Source: Peromyscus leucopus
Lineage: Eukaryota; Chordata; Mammalia; Rodentia; Cricetidae
Length of the DNA: 64,000 nt
Direction: 5' to 3'
Assembly (NCBI RefSeq): GCF_004664715.2
Contig: NC_051069.1
Span: forward strand, 10,343,501-10,407,500
Positions 1 to 11,080 of this stretch are shown one piece after another. Position numbers and translations under genes: made by a program. The notes under the pieces are model-generated. The model worked only from the letters and a program-made list of their open reading frames with translations, did no database searches and had not been told where the DNA came from. How positions within the stretch are numbered: the stretch's first letter is position 1; each line of letters begins with the position of its first letter.

Positions 1-300
1 GTCGCCGCTCTGGGGACCCGCGGGCGTTGCAGCCTCCCGGGCCCCGGCTGAGGGGCGCAGGAAAGGATCGCGCGCACTCTCCGGCTCCCAGGAGTCGCTC
101 GGCCCCCGGGGAGACTGCAAGATGCCAGGAAGGGATGCTCCTTCGTTGCTGCCCTGGGCGGTGTGGACTACATCCCTGCGCGCCCTGGGACTGCATTTTT
201 TAACCCTTGTGGAAGATGCTGCAGTTTTAACCCCTGGAGAGCTGCTTCGGGCTGGCGGGTGCACTGGTTGTCTGTCCCTCAGTGTCACGCGCCGTGAGGA
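1..300. promoter_or_regulatory. CpG-rich block, likely edge of a promoter/first exon
   Basis: The first 120 bases contain about 15 CpG dinucleotides in very GC-rich sequence, and CpG thins out by about 300. Elsewhere in the window CpG is rare. This is the profile of the downstream shoulder of a CpG-island promoter. The position fits the 5' end of the coronin gene whose exon lies 47 kb downstream, on the same strand. I see no TATA box and no certain transcription start. A weak splice-donor-like GCC|GTGAGG occurs near 292, but no exon end can be assigned. The short ORF starting at 122 resembles nothing I know. Confidence 0.45.
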
Positions 301-1419
301 CTGAGGGCCCCCGCATGCTGATGATGCAGGGATAGGCTGGCCATCCTGGTCAGGCTCACGAGGGGAGCTGCACCCCACCTGCCCGCTTCTGCTGTGTACC
401 CCAGGAGCCGGTGCCCCACTCCAAAGCTACCCTGTGGAGGCGCTGCCTGATCCCTGAGTAGCTGCCAGAGATAGGGAAGGTTCTACGCATCAGGGCGGGT
501 GGGTAGGAGTGGAGCTGGGAAGAGAAGGTGGGTATCCTGGCAGACCCCAGGCTGGAGGAAGTTCTTGGGCTTGTCACAGGAGCCCGGGTTTGTTAAAGAA
601 CTTTGTGGGATGTCTTCCCTGCCGCCGCCGCTGTAGGAAGCAGAGTTAAGAGGAGAGCCCATTGGGGCAGTGGGATGGGCCCAGAGCTAAGACAGACTTG
701 ACCTCATCGCTCCAGGAGGGTTAGGCCTACTTTGGGCTTCGGTTTCCTCTTGTGCAATGGGAGAGCGAAAAGATGGGCCTTGGTGGTGATGGAAAAACTA
801 GAGAAGACAATGAACTGTACTCTTCCCAGGTTCTGTCAGAGGCCAGACCTCACATCCTGGCAGTGGGCTTGGGCCTTGGCATTGCCCGTGGATTTAGTCA
901 TCCGTACACCTCAGGCCAGACTCTACCATTCCCAACGGCTCACTGGCTCTTACAGCTGGGGAGGTGGAAGCCAAGCAGGACAGGCAGCCTGCTGTGGCCA
1001 GAGTCAGCCGAGACAGCTTATCCATTCTAGATCCTTCTAATAAGCCCCATGCCCCAGTGACATGCTCACTCCAGCTTCAGACCTTGTCATCAGTTCTGGG
1101 ACTCGGGGAGCATTACCAGGAGAATGTGAACTTGAGGGCTGGGCGTGTATACGCCTGTGCTTGGGGTGGTCCGTCAAGCTTGCTGTATCAAGTGGTGGGA
1201 TGCTTGGCGTTTTAAAGTTAATCCAAATGTCGTTAGGCTGAGGGATGGTTATTGAGGTTGTGAATGCCAAAGCTGCGGGCAGGTGGGGTCTGAAGAGTAA
1301 TGCATGAGCCTGGGTGGGGGAGTAAGGGCTGGGACTGGGAATCACAGCACCGAGGCTGACTCAGCAATCCCTCTGTCCATGTAAACAGGTTTGGACAACT
1401 TTTCTCTATTGTTGTATAA
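301..1419. other. Intron sequence without gene
   Basis: Mostly unique sequence. A short MIR-like piece is visible near 720-770 (cggtttcctcttgtgcaatgg). The ORFs here are short, overlap in several frames and show no recognisable protein. Confidence 0.5.
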
Positions 1420-1540
1420 GACTCTATTTAATTGAGGAAGAAGCAGAGGCTCAGAGAGGCGAGGTGATGTGCCTAAGGTCACACAGCAAATACGTGGCAG
1501 GCTTAGGATTTACCCTCAAGTCTGCCTCAGTCTCCAGGTG
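1420..1540 (-). mobile_element. MIR SINE fragment
   Basis: Contains the reverse-complement MIR core 'gaggctcagagaggcgagg' followed by 'aaggtcacacagcaaatac'. It is an old, diverged relic in antisense orientation relative to the coronin exon. Confidence 0.75.
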
Positions 1541-3733
1541 GAGACCTTCCCGTTGCTCAGTACTATTGAACCCCCGGGACTACTGGACTTCCATGGCAGA
1601 GGGTCACTGCCTGGAGGCCTGGACCCTGGACTGGAATGGAACAGGGAGGTAATGATCACGGGGGCCACTTAGCCCATCTTGCCTTTAGGTACACAAAGAT
1701 TATTCTCTAACACCGCCCTGCCCAGCCCCCCAACAAGCCCTTCTGTGTGTCTCTTGTCTCCTGCTCAAACCAATGTGGCTTTGGCTTAAGCCAGATCAGA
1801 GGATTAAATAAAATCCCCACTTTAACCCTGTCTTTTCTCTCCGCACTAGTGCTGTACAGCACAGGCCCACTCCTGTAAGGCACAGGGAGGCCGGCTGCAC
1901 GTGGCCCTGAGACTTAGAAGGCATGGCCTCTAGTGCTAGATGGACCACTAACAGGAGATATGACCTTGGACCCGTCGTCTCTCTCCTCAGGCCTCTGGCA
2001 GGAGCTGGTTCCAGGGACCCACGTCTTCTGCTCTTGGCAAGGTGTGCTTGGGGCTCTGTCATCTGGGGGTGGTCCAGTTACTCCCCGATTAAAAAGAAGA
2101 ATCCAATAAAGAATGTGGGAGATGGGAATCACTGTAGGGGAGAGAGTGACGAGAGATGATCTCCTGGTCACCGTGCTCCAGGTAAAGAGTCATGGTGTCC
2201 CTCTATGTTCCCTGCTAGAGTCCTCTGGGCCAGTGCTTGGGGGAGGTCACAGGCTCTGAGCCCTCAGAAGGACTTGGCAAGTAGAGAGGGCAAAAGCAAG
2301 CAGTAAGTCGCTAGACTGTCAGCGGCACTTCCTTAATGGAGCTGAGCCTCAGTTTCCCACTTACCATTCTGTCTTTCTCACGTTCCCCAACCCCTTCCTT
2401 GTGGGAAGCCACTATATCTAAAGTCTAGGGATCTGTGGAGGGATACCTGCCCTAATTGACGCCTGTGCCAACAGTGACACGGTCATGCTGTGGCCTTCTA
2501 GGCTGGTGGCCGTGTTAGGACATCTTTGTTATGATGTTCAGCTCTGTTTGGATGTGTTTTAGCAAGCTACCTAATTCTTTTATGGAAGCGGGGAGGGGCT
2601 AAGAAGAAATGCAATATAGGGAAGGACCAGAGGCAGCTTCCCAGCCTGTAGACACCTGGTCACGGCCACACCTCTGCTTGTGCCCCTACAAAGCAAGCCC
2701 TCCAAGGAGAGCCCAGAGGCTGCTTCCTGGTTGACAGGAGCTCCAGACCACGCTCACGCTCAGGTTTTCACGCCTGCCCTTCCTAGTGTTCTACCTCGAT
2801 CCAGCCCCTGACACGCGCTTGTGCGGGTATCGCTCCCCCACCTTGCAACATCTGAACTGCTGTCAGATGGGAGATCGGAGCATTAAAAGGAATCAGAATT
2901 GAGTGCAACGTACAAGTTCATGGGCTGGAAGAAAAGTCTGTGCACTGCATGTAGGCGTTTCACTGATCAGTCCCTCTAGTTTGATCTCCTGGAGCTTGTG
3001 AGTCTAGGAAGAGATCCCTTACACTGGCTGGGCTTGTCTATTCTATGTGCTGTGTAGAGGTAGAGGCTTGTGGGTTTAATGTCTTCAGGCTCTGGGGCTA
3101 ACTTGGAGATCACAGTGTACCCCACATGGCAGGAACCAGCTGTACATGAGCAGAACCTAGAGGTGAGCATTTGAGTCGAGTCTTTCTGGCAGCCTCCTTC
3201 TATCTGAACAGTGATTCCAGGATAGTGGGTATCACTGTAACCACGCCTGTGCCCTTCTTTGTAAGCCAGCCTTCTCCCTCTGCCTTAATCAGAGCCTCAG
3301 CCTGTTTGCAGGAGCCCCTGCCTTCCACTGAAAGGGAACGGGCCAAGGATGGCATTACCCTTCCCAGCAAACAAGAGTTTAGCCAAGATCAGATGCCTCC
3401 TGAGCATCTGGGGAGCCACCAGGGGAGAACAAAATGTCGGAGACGTCAAACATCCTACGCTTTCCCTTGGAAAATGAGGGACCCAAGATCCTGGGAGCAC
3501 AGGTCGTGACCTGCTCCAGCCATTGGCCAGCCCAGGGCTGGAGGGCTGAAAGCTGGTCTTTCAGATTCTGAATGGCCTCTCTCCGTGTGGAGTTACTCTG
3601 CAAAGGGGACCTCAGGCAGCCTGAATGGAAGTGTTCAGCTGGATTCTGGTCACCCTCCTTACTCAGCTTTCCGTGTCTGTGTTGCTGGGGTCTGGATTTC
3701 TCTCTGCTAGACCATCTCCGCCTCCTCCTCCTC

Positions 3734-3735
<2 letters not shown>
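1541..3735. other. Intron sequence without gene
   Basis: Weak MIR-like pieces occur near 1945-1990 (gatatgaccttgg) and 2340-2370 (gcctcagtttcccac). No other family, RNA gene or coding signature was recognised. It looks like single-copy intron. Confidence 0.5.

Positions 3736-3778
<43 letters not shown>
3736..3778 (+). repeat. (GT)n microsatellite
   Basis: About 21 uninterrupted GT units, preceded by a CTC-rich pyrimidine stretch (3718-3734). ORFs of Cys-Val or Thr-His repeats across it are artefacts of the dinucleotide. Confidence 0.95.
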
Positions 3779-3786
<8 letters not shown>

Positions 3787-5139
3787 ATGCACCAAAGTAA
3801 TGATGGAGTCTCACTGTTGGGATGGCCTGGGTCCCAGCAGCCCATCTCTAGTTCCCCTCTTTCCCCTACTTTTGACTAGGAAAGGGGGGTGGGCTGCAGG
3901 TCACAAGCCAGGTCCAATGATGCAGAAGTGTCAGAGAAGACCCAGTCTCCATCCCACAGGCCCTCCTGCCTCCTCTTGCCTTTGTCCTGCTTCCAGGTGT
4001 CTGGTACTCTGGTGTTCCTCAGAAAGGTGTGTGGCTCAACCACTCAGTATGCATCCTCAGAATACCTACCTGGACCAGGCCATGGCTAGTTACCAGGGAC
4101 ACAGAAAACACAAGCCATAGCCCCTGCCCTCCAGGACCTCAGAGGAGCAGAGATAGAAGAGATGTGTGACAAGAGTCCCAAGTTAGATCTCAAGGCTGCG
4201 TGGGCAGCAGTCAGGAGCAGTCAACCCTGCCTGCATGCTGTAAGCACTCAGTAGAAGCAGGCTCCTTCCGTCTGTCCTTCCTTCTTCCTTCCCATCTCTG
4301 CCACAGGGTGGTAAAACCCATCCTCTAGAAAAGCCATTAGATCTTTTAGTCCTGCTGCATCCAGAGGCCCTGTGCTCTCTGATGGGAGGCCTCACCCTGG
4401 GCACCTGTGGTCACTCTGAGAGATGTCTGGGAAGGACTGTGAAGCCAGTGCAGACCTGAGCTTTGCCAGTGAGGAGCATGGCTCCTGGCAGGATCCCTGG
4501 CCTGGCGGCATCCGGCCTGGAGTCTCAGGATGGAGTGAGTTTTTCCACTGCTCTTGGGCAGGCCCAGCTCACTGGAGCAGACACAGCCCCAGCCAGCACC
4601 GTGGCAGCCACCACTGCCGGCCCGCAGAGTCTCGGCTCCTGGCACCGGGGCAGCCAGGGACTGACTTGCATCTGCCTGGCCCACAGAGCTTGTCAGCTGT
4701 CCAGAAGATGAGGGAATGTGCAGATTCCCTGTGTGCCCAGCCCTGCTCCTTTCCCCTTCTGTAGAGTCCTGAGCTTACTAGGTGGCCTCTGGGGACCCAG
4801 GCCCCAGCTCCACAGCAGCCTGGAGCCAGGGCAGCTGGGAGCAGCTGGCACAGGGCAGGCAGACCCTGCCAGGCCAGGGCAGATGCAAAGCCAGTGGCTG
4901 CCACATGAGAAGGAGCTGTTCAGAATGAGCCTCCCTTTGTAGGTCTGGAGTGGCACCAGCTGCTCAGGGACACCAAAGAGTGGGGGAGGGGAGCTGCCAC
5001 TTCCTTCTTTCTCTCACCCCTGAGGAGGCCCCTGGGGGGACTTTGTAATCAGTTTCTGGCCTGGTCCTTCCTTCTAATTAATTAAGGAAGCACTGAGGGT
5101 CTGCTGGGGCTCGGTTTACAGAGTGTCTGCGAGAGCCCC
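3779..5139. other. Intron sequence with a possible L2 relic
   Basis: The stretch 4045-4145 (ctggaccaggcc ... cccctgccctccaggacctc) has the wording typical of an old L2/MIR-age repeat. The remainder is unique, moderately GC-rich sequence with no gene signature. Confidence 0.35.
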
Positions 5140-5265
5140 CCCCGCTCTGAATCCTTAGACCATCTGCACCCGGAGAGTCCCCTCGGTTTAAGGATGAGCA
5201 AACAGAGCCTTGAGGGTGGAGAGGTCACCACACCCTAGTCACAGAGCTGATGTGGGTCAGAGGCA
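5140..5265 (-). mobile_element. MIR SINE fragment
   Basis: Shows 'ggatgagcaaacagagcctt' then 'ctagtcacagagctgatgtg', the antisense MIR core with typical spacing but heavy divergence. Confidence 0.55.
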
Positions 5266-5654
5266 GCCGCAAGCCCACATCTGGCTTGGGAGCTCAGCCT
5301 CCTTTCCAATCTCATCTTCCTAGTTCCCGCTCCTTCAACATTAACCAGCATCCCAGTGGGACCAAGTGTATGTCCTGGGCGCATGCGAACACACAGACCT
5401 CGCAGAACTGGGAGTGGGCGTATCGTCTGCTCTAAGGACAGAGGGTATCTTGTCCAGCCATGGCGTCTGACATGAGGCTACTTGGACGGTGCTGCCAGCC
5501 TGGTCACAACAGCGAGTGACAGCTGCAGATTCACCTCTGTTCCCCTGACACTGAGAATGCAGACTTTGCTCCAGGCCTGCAGACCCATCCAGAGGTCGCC
5601 TTGACTTCCAGAAGGTTCCTGCTGGTGAGGGGTGCCAGTGGCATGGAGGAGAAG

Positions 5655-5865
5655 GCAGGCTTTGAGGTCAGATAGATGGTCTCTCTCATGTACTTGCTCT
5701 GTGTTCTTGGCCAAACTACCTAAGCTCTCTGGACATGCTTCCCCATCTAGTAGTGGGGATTGATAACAGGAACACTTACAAGGATTATTATTATTACTAA
5801 CTCCAAGGGAGCCTGTCCATGTGAAGCACTTACCACACACCTGGCAGTGAGTGTTAATACAGAAG
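5655..5865 (+). mobile_element. MIR SINE, nearly full length
   Basis: Reads in MIR order: a segment like 'ttcttggccaaactacctaa', then 'cttccccatctagtagtggg', then 'aaggattattattattac', then a 3' part like 'gtgaagcacttaccacacac'. This is the expected succession of core and 3' domain on the plus strand. Confidence 0.75.
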
Positions 5866-6124
5866 GCAGGAAGACAATTAACGTGCATCCTGGGGGCTGT
5901 GAAATCAGCAGCTTTGGGGGCTCTGGAGTGGCCTCCATTCTGCCCTGATACCTCTGGTAGGGGTCAGGAAGTGATGTGAGCTGTGCTAAGAAGAATGAAG
6001 AGGAGGTAGCAGGTGAAACGAGTGGCCTAGGGGTAGGTGAGAGGCACAGGGTCAGGATGGGCTAATGTCTGGAATTGGACTCTACTATCGCTGGTGACCG
6101 CAGGGAGGAATGTGGAATATGGGC

Positions 6125-6250
6125 ATCAGCTCACGCAATCCTCAGGATGCCGTGCAGCGGGATGCTCTTCTTATCTCCACTTTACAGATGAAAAATCCAG
6201 CACTCCAAGTGACTGCAGAAGGTGGTGCAGTCAGGCAGAGTGGAGGCCAC
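6125..6250 (-). mobile_element. MIR SINE fragment
   Basis: Contains 'tctccactttacagatgaaa' followed by a degraded 'gtgactgcagaaggtggtgc', matching the antisense MIR core. Confidence 0.55.
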
Positions 6251-7050
6251 CCAGATGTGGGCCTCCTACCCACGGCTTCCTTCTCTCCCTTGGCCCAAGA
6301 GTCGACAATGGGAGAGCGGCCCCAACCTGGCCAGGGGATGTGGACATGGCATGGTCAGTCACTCTGGCTCTGTCCCTAGAGCCTTCCTGGACTTCAAGGA
6401 GGGCAGTGGTCATGCTGGCCCCAGGCTGCAAAGTGAGATCATTTGTTTCCAGATGAGCTCTGGAAAAAAAAGCAAGTTGGCTTTGGCAGAGAGCTCCCTG
6501 CCTTCCATCTCCAGGGAGATCAGCCATGACCATTGGTGTTCGTTCTGCTTTTCTTGTTATCTAGATGGGCCTGGGACTTTTAAGTGGGCCTATGGGGATA
6601 TACATGCAGATGTTTGGAAGGCCACGGCTCTGCGGCTGGCCATCTACACACCAGGAGCATCAAGAAGATAAGGGCTCAAGACAGCACACATGCCACGGGC
6701 TTAACCCCACGGGGGCCTGTGAGGACCGCGGCTCACACCCAGGAGGCTCTGGCCACACCGAGACAAAGGCAAAAGGACATTCCCACTGAGGACAGTTCCA
6801 GGGGCTCCAGGCTCAGACTTAACTCCGGGGGAGCCTAGGATCATAGGGTCAAGCTCCCTGAACCTGTGAACACCACAGAAACGTTTGAGGGTTAGGAATG
6901 GTCCTGTCTGTCTCTTCCGTTTGCTCGTGAACTCTGCTGTGTAAGGAAGCAGGTCTCAGCCTTTCTCCAGGTGGAGATTCCTGTTTCCAAGGGATGCACA
7001 GACGGGACAGCAAAAAGGAAGAGAGGCAGCTAACACTCCCCTAGGCTATG

Positions 7051-7052
<2 letters not shown>
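6251..7052. other. Intron sequence without gene
   Basis: No repeat family or coding signature recognised. Overlapping ORFs of 80-150 codons occur in several frames, as expected in GC-rich intron. Confidence 0.45.
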
Positions 7053-7108
<56 letters not shown>

Positions 7109-7304
7109 AGAAAGAGAGAGAAAACACATGCACAGGGAAGGCTGGCCTGGAGCTCACTGATTTGAACTCTGGCCGGCCCAGTGACCCTCCCACCCCTGCC
7201 TCCTGAGCCCTAGGATTAGAACTGTGTGCCACCATACTGAGATCCAACCCAAGACTTCATGCTTGCAAGGCAAGCATCTTACTGACTGAGTTACCACCCC
7301 CGCC
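7053..7304 (-). mobile_element. B2-type composite SINE with (GT)n tail
   Basis: Read on the minus strand it has a tRNA-like head (ggtaactcagtcagtaagat, from about 7298), a B1-like middle ending near 7140, and a long (CA)n tail that appears here as (GT)24 at 7053-7100. The same architecture recurs elsewhere in the window. Confidence 0.7.
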
Positions 7305-7326
7305 CACACTAAAAGTATTTTTGGAG

Positions 7327-7410
7327 GGGCTGAGGGTTTGGCTCACTGATGGAGCACTTGCCCAGCAATGACAGGACCTGGGCTCTACCCCTAGCTCTGC
7401 AAAAAAATTT
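7327..7410 (+). mobile_element. ID-type SINE
   Basis: tRNA-like head 'ctgagggtttggctcactga', then 'gagcacttgcccagcaatga' and 'acctgggctctacccctagc', ending in a short A run. The pol III boxes are diverged, so it is a retroposed copy and not a tRNA gene. Confidence 0.7.
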
Positions 7411-7419
7411 ACTTTACAT

Positions 7420-7560
7420 TCTTAGTTTATTAATCTGTATGGAAATCTATGCGGTCTGTGCTGTTATCAGTCCTCTTCCTGTAGTCACAGAGACGGAGGC
7501 CAGTGAAGAGACAGCTAAGGACGCACAGCAAGTCTTTGGCTCAGCCCGACTCCAGGGCCT
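7420..7560 (-). mobile_element. MIR SINE fragment
   Basis: Antisense MIR-like order: 'cacagagacggaggccagtg', then 'agctaaggacgcacagcaag'. Diverged. Confidence 0.5.
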
Positions 7561-8060
7561 TTAGTCTCTCCAGAAGGACACGCCGAGCCCAGACCATGGT
7601 GAGAGAAGAGAGTTGGAGACAGAAGATCCAGGCCTTGTCTTGTTTCTGTTCTTTACCATGAGGTGCTGGGCTAGGTCCTCCATCTCCGAGTACCGGTACG
7701 GTATCCTCTTCCCTGTAACATGAAAATCATGTGGACATTGGGTGCTTTGTAGACGTCACAGAAAGAGATGGCCTGCTGTGCTCTTCTCCTTGTTGCCCCT
7801 CCGTCCATGCCAGTACCTCACAGTCTGCAGAGCTAGGCAGTCTCCCTCCATGGCTGGCTCCTGGCTCCCCTACTGCAGTCCTGACCAGAATTGATTCATT
7901 GTCTGTGGGCGGAAAGGAAGCTCTTCCAAATAGTTCCTGTTCTGCTCCATGTGGATGAGAAGTTGCTGTTCTTTCTCCCTGTTTGGTCGATGCGTGCTGT
8001 TTCAATCTGCTTGAGACAGACAAAATGCCTGTAAAACGACTGGGTTCTGGGTCTGTGGAG

Positions 8061-8245
8061 GGATGGCCCGGGCAGCAAAGTGTTTGCATGAGAATGAGAA
8101 CCTGAGTTTGGCTCCGAGCACCCACGTAAAAAGCCAGGCGTGGTTACATGTGCTGTAACCCCAGGACTGGACAGACAGACAGACAGACGGGAGGATCTGG
8201 GGCTTGTTGGCCAGCCAGTCTGGCCTAATTGATGTTTCAGGTTTG

Positions 8246-8285
<40 letters not shown>

Positions 8286-8322
8286 TGGTATGTTGCTTTA
8301 ATTAAAAAAAAAAAAAAAAAAA
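8061..8322 (+). mobile_element. B2-type composite SINE with (CA)n and poly-A
   Basis: A tRNA-like region ends in 'ttggctccgagcacccacgt'. A B1-like part follows (ccaggcgtggttacatgtgc), then (GACA)4 at 8171-8188, (CA)18 at 8250-8285 and an A run at 8304-8322. Head, body and tail are in canonical plus-strand order. Confidence 0.65.
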
Positions 8323-8982
8323 CAAAAAACAGATAAAGCACTGAAACCCTGATGTGGCATCTTACTTCCAGGCAGCTGAGCTCCCCACGGAAGGGGAAGG
8401 TCCCAGATGGGCCCATAACTTCAGGTCACCATTAGATGAACAGGATCCTTGCTGTGGATACACCCTGGCCCCTGGAGTACTGGCCTGCTTTGCCTTGGGG
8501 TTCCTGAGAAGGCATACCCTTGCTGGCTTAAATGTCTTGACTTTCATTTCTGAACTCACAGCTTTGGGGTCTGGAAGCTGGTGGGATTGCCAGGGCCTGG
8601 GAAGCTATCGGGAAGGAAGGGGACAGAAGAACCTCACTCCTGGGTCTTCTGTTCGTGTCTCTCTGCTGACCACAGGAAAGGCCCCTCTGCAGAAATCCCC
8701 AGCGAACGTAGGGCTTGTGGGGAAGGGGATTTCTGCAGACCCGAGGAGTCATCTGATAACTTTGTCAACCATCTGTCTTCTAAAGATCCCATGTCTACCT
8801 TCCTGTTATACTCATAATGGCCCCTGGGAACAGACCCAAGTTATTATAGATTGAGGTTACTTTGGGGCCTAAGCTAGCCCTTTCTTTTGGGGTCCTGGGG
8901 CATATTAATTTCTTAGTTCTTGGAGCTCTAAGACTCCTAGACTCTAGTATCCCAGCCAGCAGGTAGCTATGTGCTACCGACT
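8323..8982. other. Intron sequence without gene
   Basis: Contains an ORF at 8354-8854 (+, 166 codons) with no recognisable domain and competing ORFs on the other strand. No repeat family recognised. Confidence 0.4.
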
Positions 8983-9074
8983 TCTTTTTTTCCTTCCTTC
9001 CTTCCTTCCTTCCTTCCTTCCTTCCTTCCTTCCTTCCTTCCTTCTTTTCTTCCTTCCTTCCTTTTTTTTTCCCC
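8983..9074 (+). repeat. (CTTC)n pyrimidine tract
   Basis: Nearly pure TTCC repeat, about 20 units, flanked by T runs. The complementary purine strand could form triplex structures. It directly adjoins the antisense B4 that follows and may have grown from that element's A-rich tail. Confidence 0.95.
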
Positions 9075-9275
9075 AAACATAGTTTCAGGGTTAGCCTCAA
9101 ACTCACTGTGTAGCTAGGGATGACTTTGAACTGATTCTTCTGCCTCTACCTCATGACTGTTAGGATTACTGGCATCCACTCCTACCCCGGCTTACACAGT
9201 GCTGGTAACTGAACCCAGATCTTCATGAATGCTAGGCAAGTACTCTACACACTGGATTACATCCCTAGCCACTTG
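9075..9275 (-). mobile_element. B4 SINE
   Basis: Minus strand reads ID-like head (from 'ctaggcaagtactctacaca' side) followed by a B1-like half ('gtttcagggttagcctcaaa' region at the far end). Order and length match B4, and the tail merges with the CTTC tract. Confidence 0.75.
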
Positions 9276-10289
9276 ATGATTTCTGAGTATTTGCTCTGGC
9301 TCCCTGACTTAACTGTGAGTCTGTCGAGTCTCCAGGCTTATCCCTTTTGGTACCTCTCATGACATTTGTCCAAGGGCCATGCACTTTAGCAAGGGTACAT
9401 GAGAATCTCTAGAACAAGATTTGAGCAAAACCCAAGACATCGGCCAACTGCTGCTGCTGCTGGAGCTCAGCTCTCACTGTCAGAGATCCAGGGTCCACTG
9501 GAGCCAGAGGGGCACTGAAGATACATAGGGATGTGCCCCTCCCCTACTGCCCAGAAGCTCTGTCTCAGGGGGCCTGGGGGAAGATATAGTTCTGTGGGAT
9601 GATGGTCCCTGTCCCCCAAATGAGTCAGCTCCAGTTAAGCAGGAGTTTCTCAGCTTCTTGTACTTGCCTGATACTAACGATTCAAGGACTGATTGAAAGG
9701 TTGAGGGTGGAAAGTTCCAGAATCTTGAAACTTAGAGAACTCAGACTGGATTGGAGGGGGGCCCCTGAGTGGAGAGGCTTGGTTCCCCAGGGGACCAGCC
9801 AAGAGTGCTCTGTCTTGAGGCCTGGTTCTGGCAGTGGCAGAGATAGGAGGAGCTGGGACTATGGGGGGCTGCAGCTGCCAGCTCTACATGCCAGGCTGTC
9901 ATTGTGGCCTCTGCTGTCCCTGTTGGGAGTCTCTTCCTGGCAGGCTGGGCTCTGGCCAGCTCTCTCTCCTTTTATCGTGGAGGCCCTGGGTTGGGAGCCT
10001 GGGTTGCTAAGAGCTCTCCTCTGGCCAGCCCCTATCACCAGCCAGAGGAGATTCTCAGCCAAGTCATGGCTGAAACTCTGGCTTGAGGGAGAGAAAGGGA
10101 AGATGGGGGAGGGGAAGGAATGGGTCCTCAAAAGCCGTGAACAAAGCTACCCCTGTGGGGCCAGGGAGCGCCATCTTGCTGGGGTGGCCTGGAGCTGGGG
10201 CTGTGCAGGCCTTGGCTTTAGGTAAAAGAGTGGGAAGACGTGTTCTCCCAGCCTGCCCCTCCGCTCTGCACTGCATGGCCGTGACCTCA
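9276..10289. other. Intron sequence without gene
   Basis: Contains a 208-codon ORF (9599-10225, +) that has no recognisable domain or homology and is overlapped by ORFs on the other strand. I regard it as chance in GC-rich sequence. (CTG)4 occurs near 9450. Confidence 0.45.
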
Positions 10290-10400
10290 TGCTCCCCACA
10301 GCTCTGCAGCGATCCACAGTTTTCACTTGGGGAAACTGAATCTCCAGGAAGGTGCATAAAACTATGAACACCCTGGCTCACACAGCAGGGGAGGGTAGAG
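10290..10400 (-). mobile_element. MIR SINE fragment
   Basis: Contains 'cttggggaaactgaatctcc' and 'ccctggctcacacagcaggg', the antisense MIR core. Confidence 0.65.
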
Positions 10401-10570
10401 GGAATCAACCCTGGGATGCATAGCACCAGGCGTCTACAGGAGCGTTGAAGACCATGGCCTGGCTGTAGATGGTAGATAATGGATGGTACCCTGCATGTGC
10501 CTTCCCAAGCCTCCCGCTTACACCTACATTAGAGTTCATTCCCTTCGGGGCCTTGAGTTTTTGTTGTTTT

Positions 10571-10800
10571 CAGACAGGGTTTCATGTAGCCCAAGTTAGC
10601 CTTGAATTTACTATACATCCTTAGGATAACCTTGAACTCCTAACCCACATGCCTCTACCTTCCCAACACTGGGATTATAGGTGTACACCACCATGCTGTG
10701 TCTTTATTTTGTTGTTGTTTAAATGAAGTTCCGAGGCTCAAACCCAGAGCCTTGTTCAGCTAGGCAAGCACTGTATCAACTGAGCTACATCGCAGAACCC
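10571..10800 (-). mobile_element. B4 SINE
   Basis: Antisense B1-like half ('cagacagggtttcatgtagc' to 'gggattataggtgtacacca') followed by antisense ID-like head ('ctaggcaagcactgtatcaa' to 'ctgagctacatcgcagaacc'). Confidence 0.85.
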
Positions 10801-10960
10801 CTTTGGGTCCTTGGATTATATAAGTCCCTTGGAGGGTAACCTTTCAGCAGCTGTCGCTTTCTGGACCTGGCCTCCAGAAAAGTCAGGAGAGGTTCTTGAA
10901 GAGAAAGTGAGGCAGGGTGAGCTCCAGTTCTGAAGGCAGGGAGGGAAGAGGAGGTGGGGT

Positions 10961-11080
10961 GGGAAGGAAGGGAAGGGAAGGGAAGGGAAGGGAAGGGAAG
11001 GAAGGGAAGGGAAGGGAAGGAAGGGAAGGGAAGGGAAGGAAGGGAAGGGAAGGGAAGGGAAGGGAAGGGAAGGGAAGGGG
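10961..11080 (+). repeat. (GGGAA)n purine tract
   Basis: About 120 bases of pure purine built from GGGAA and GGAAGGAA units with very few interruptions. The opposite strand is all pyrimidine and gives Pro-Phe-Pro-Ser type ORFs that are not genes. This is a candidate for H-DNA/triplex. Confidence 0.95.

Noticed and set aside
122..304. 60-codon ORF next to the CpG-rich block as a possible first coding exon
   Set aside because: It does not encode the known coronin-2B N-terminus, has its own stop at 302-304 and shows no similarity to anything I know.
9599..10225. 208-codon ORF on the plus strand
   Set aside because: No domain or homology recognised, no splice or promoter context, and opposing ORFs of similar length.
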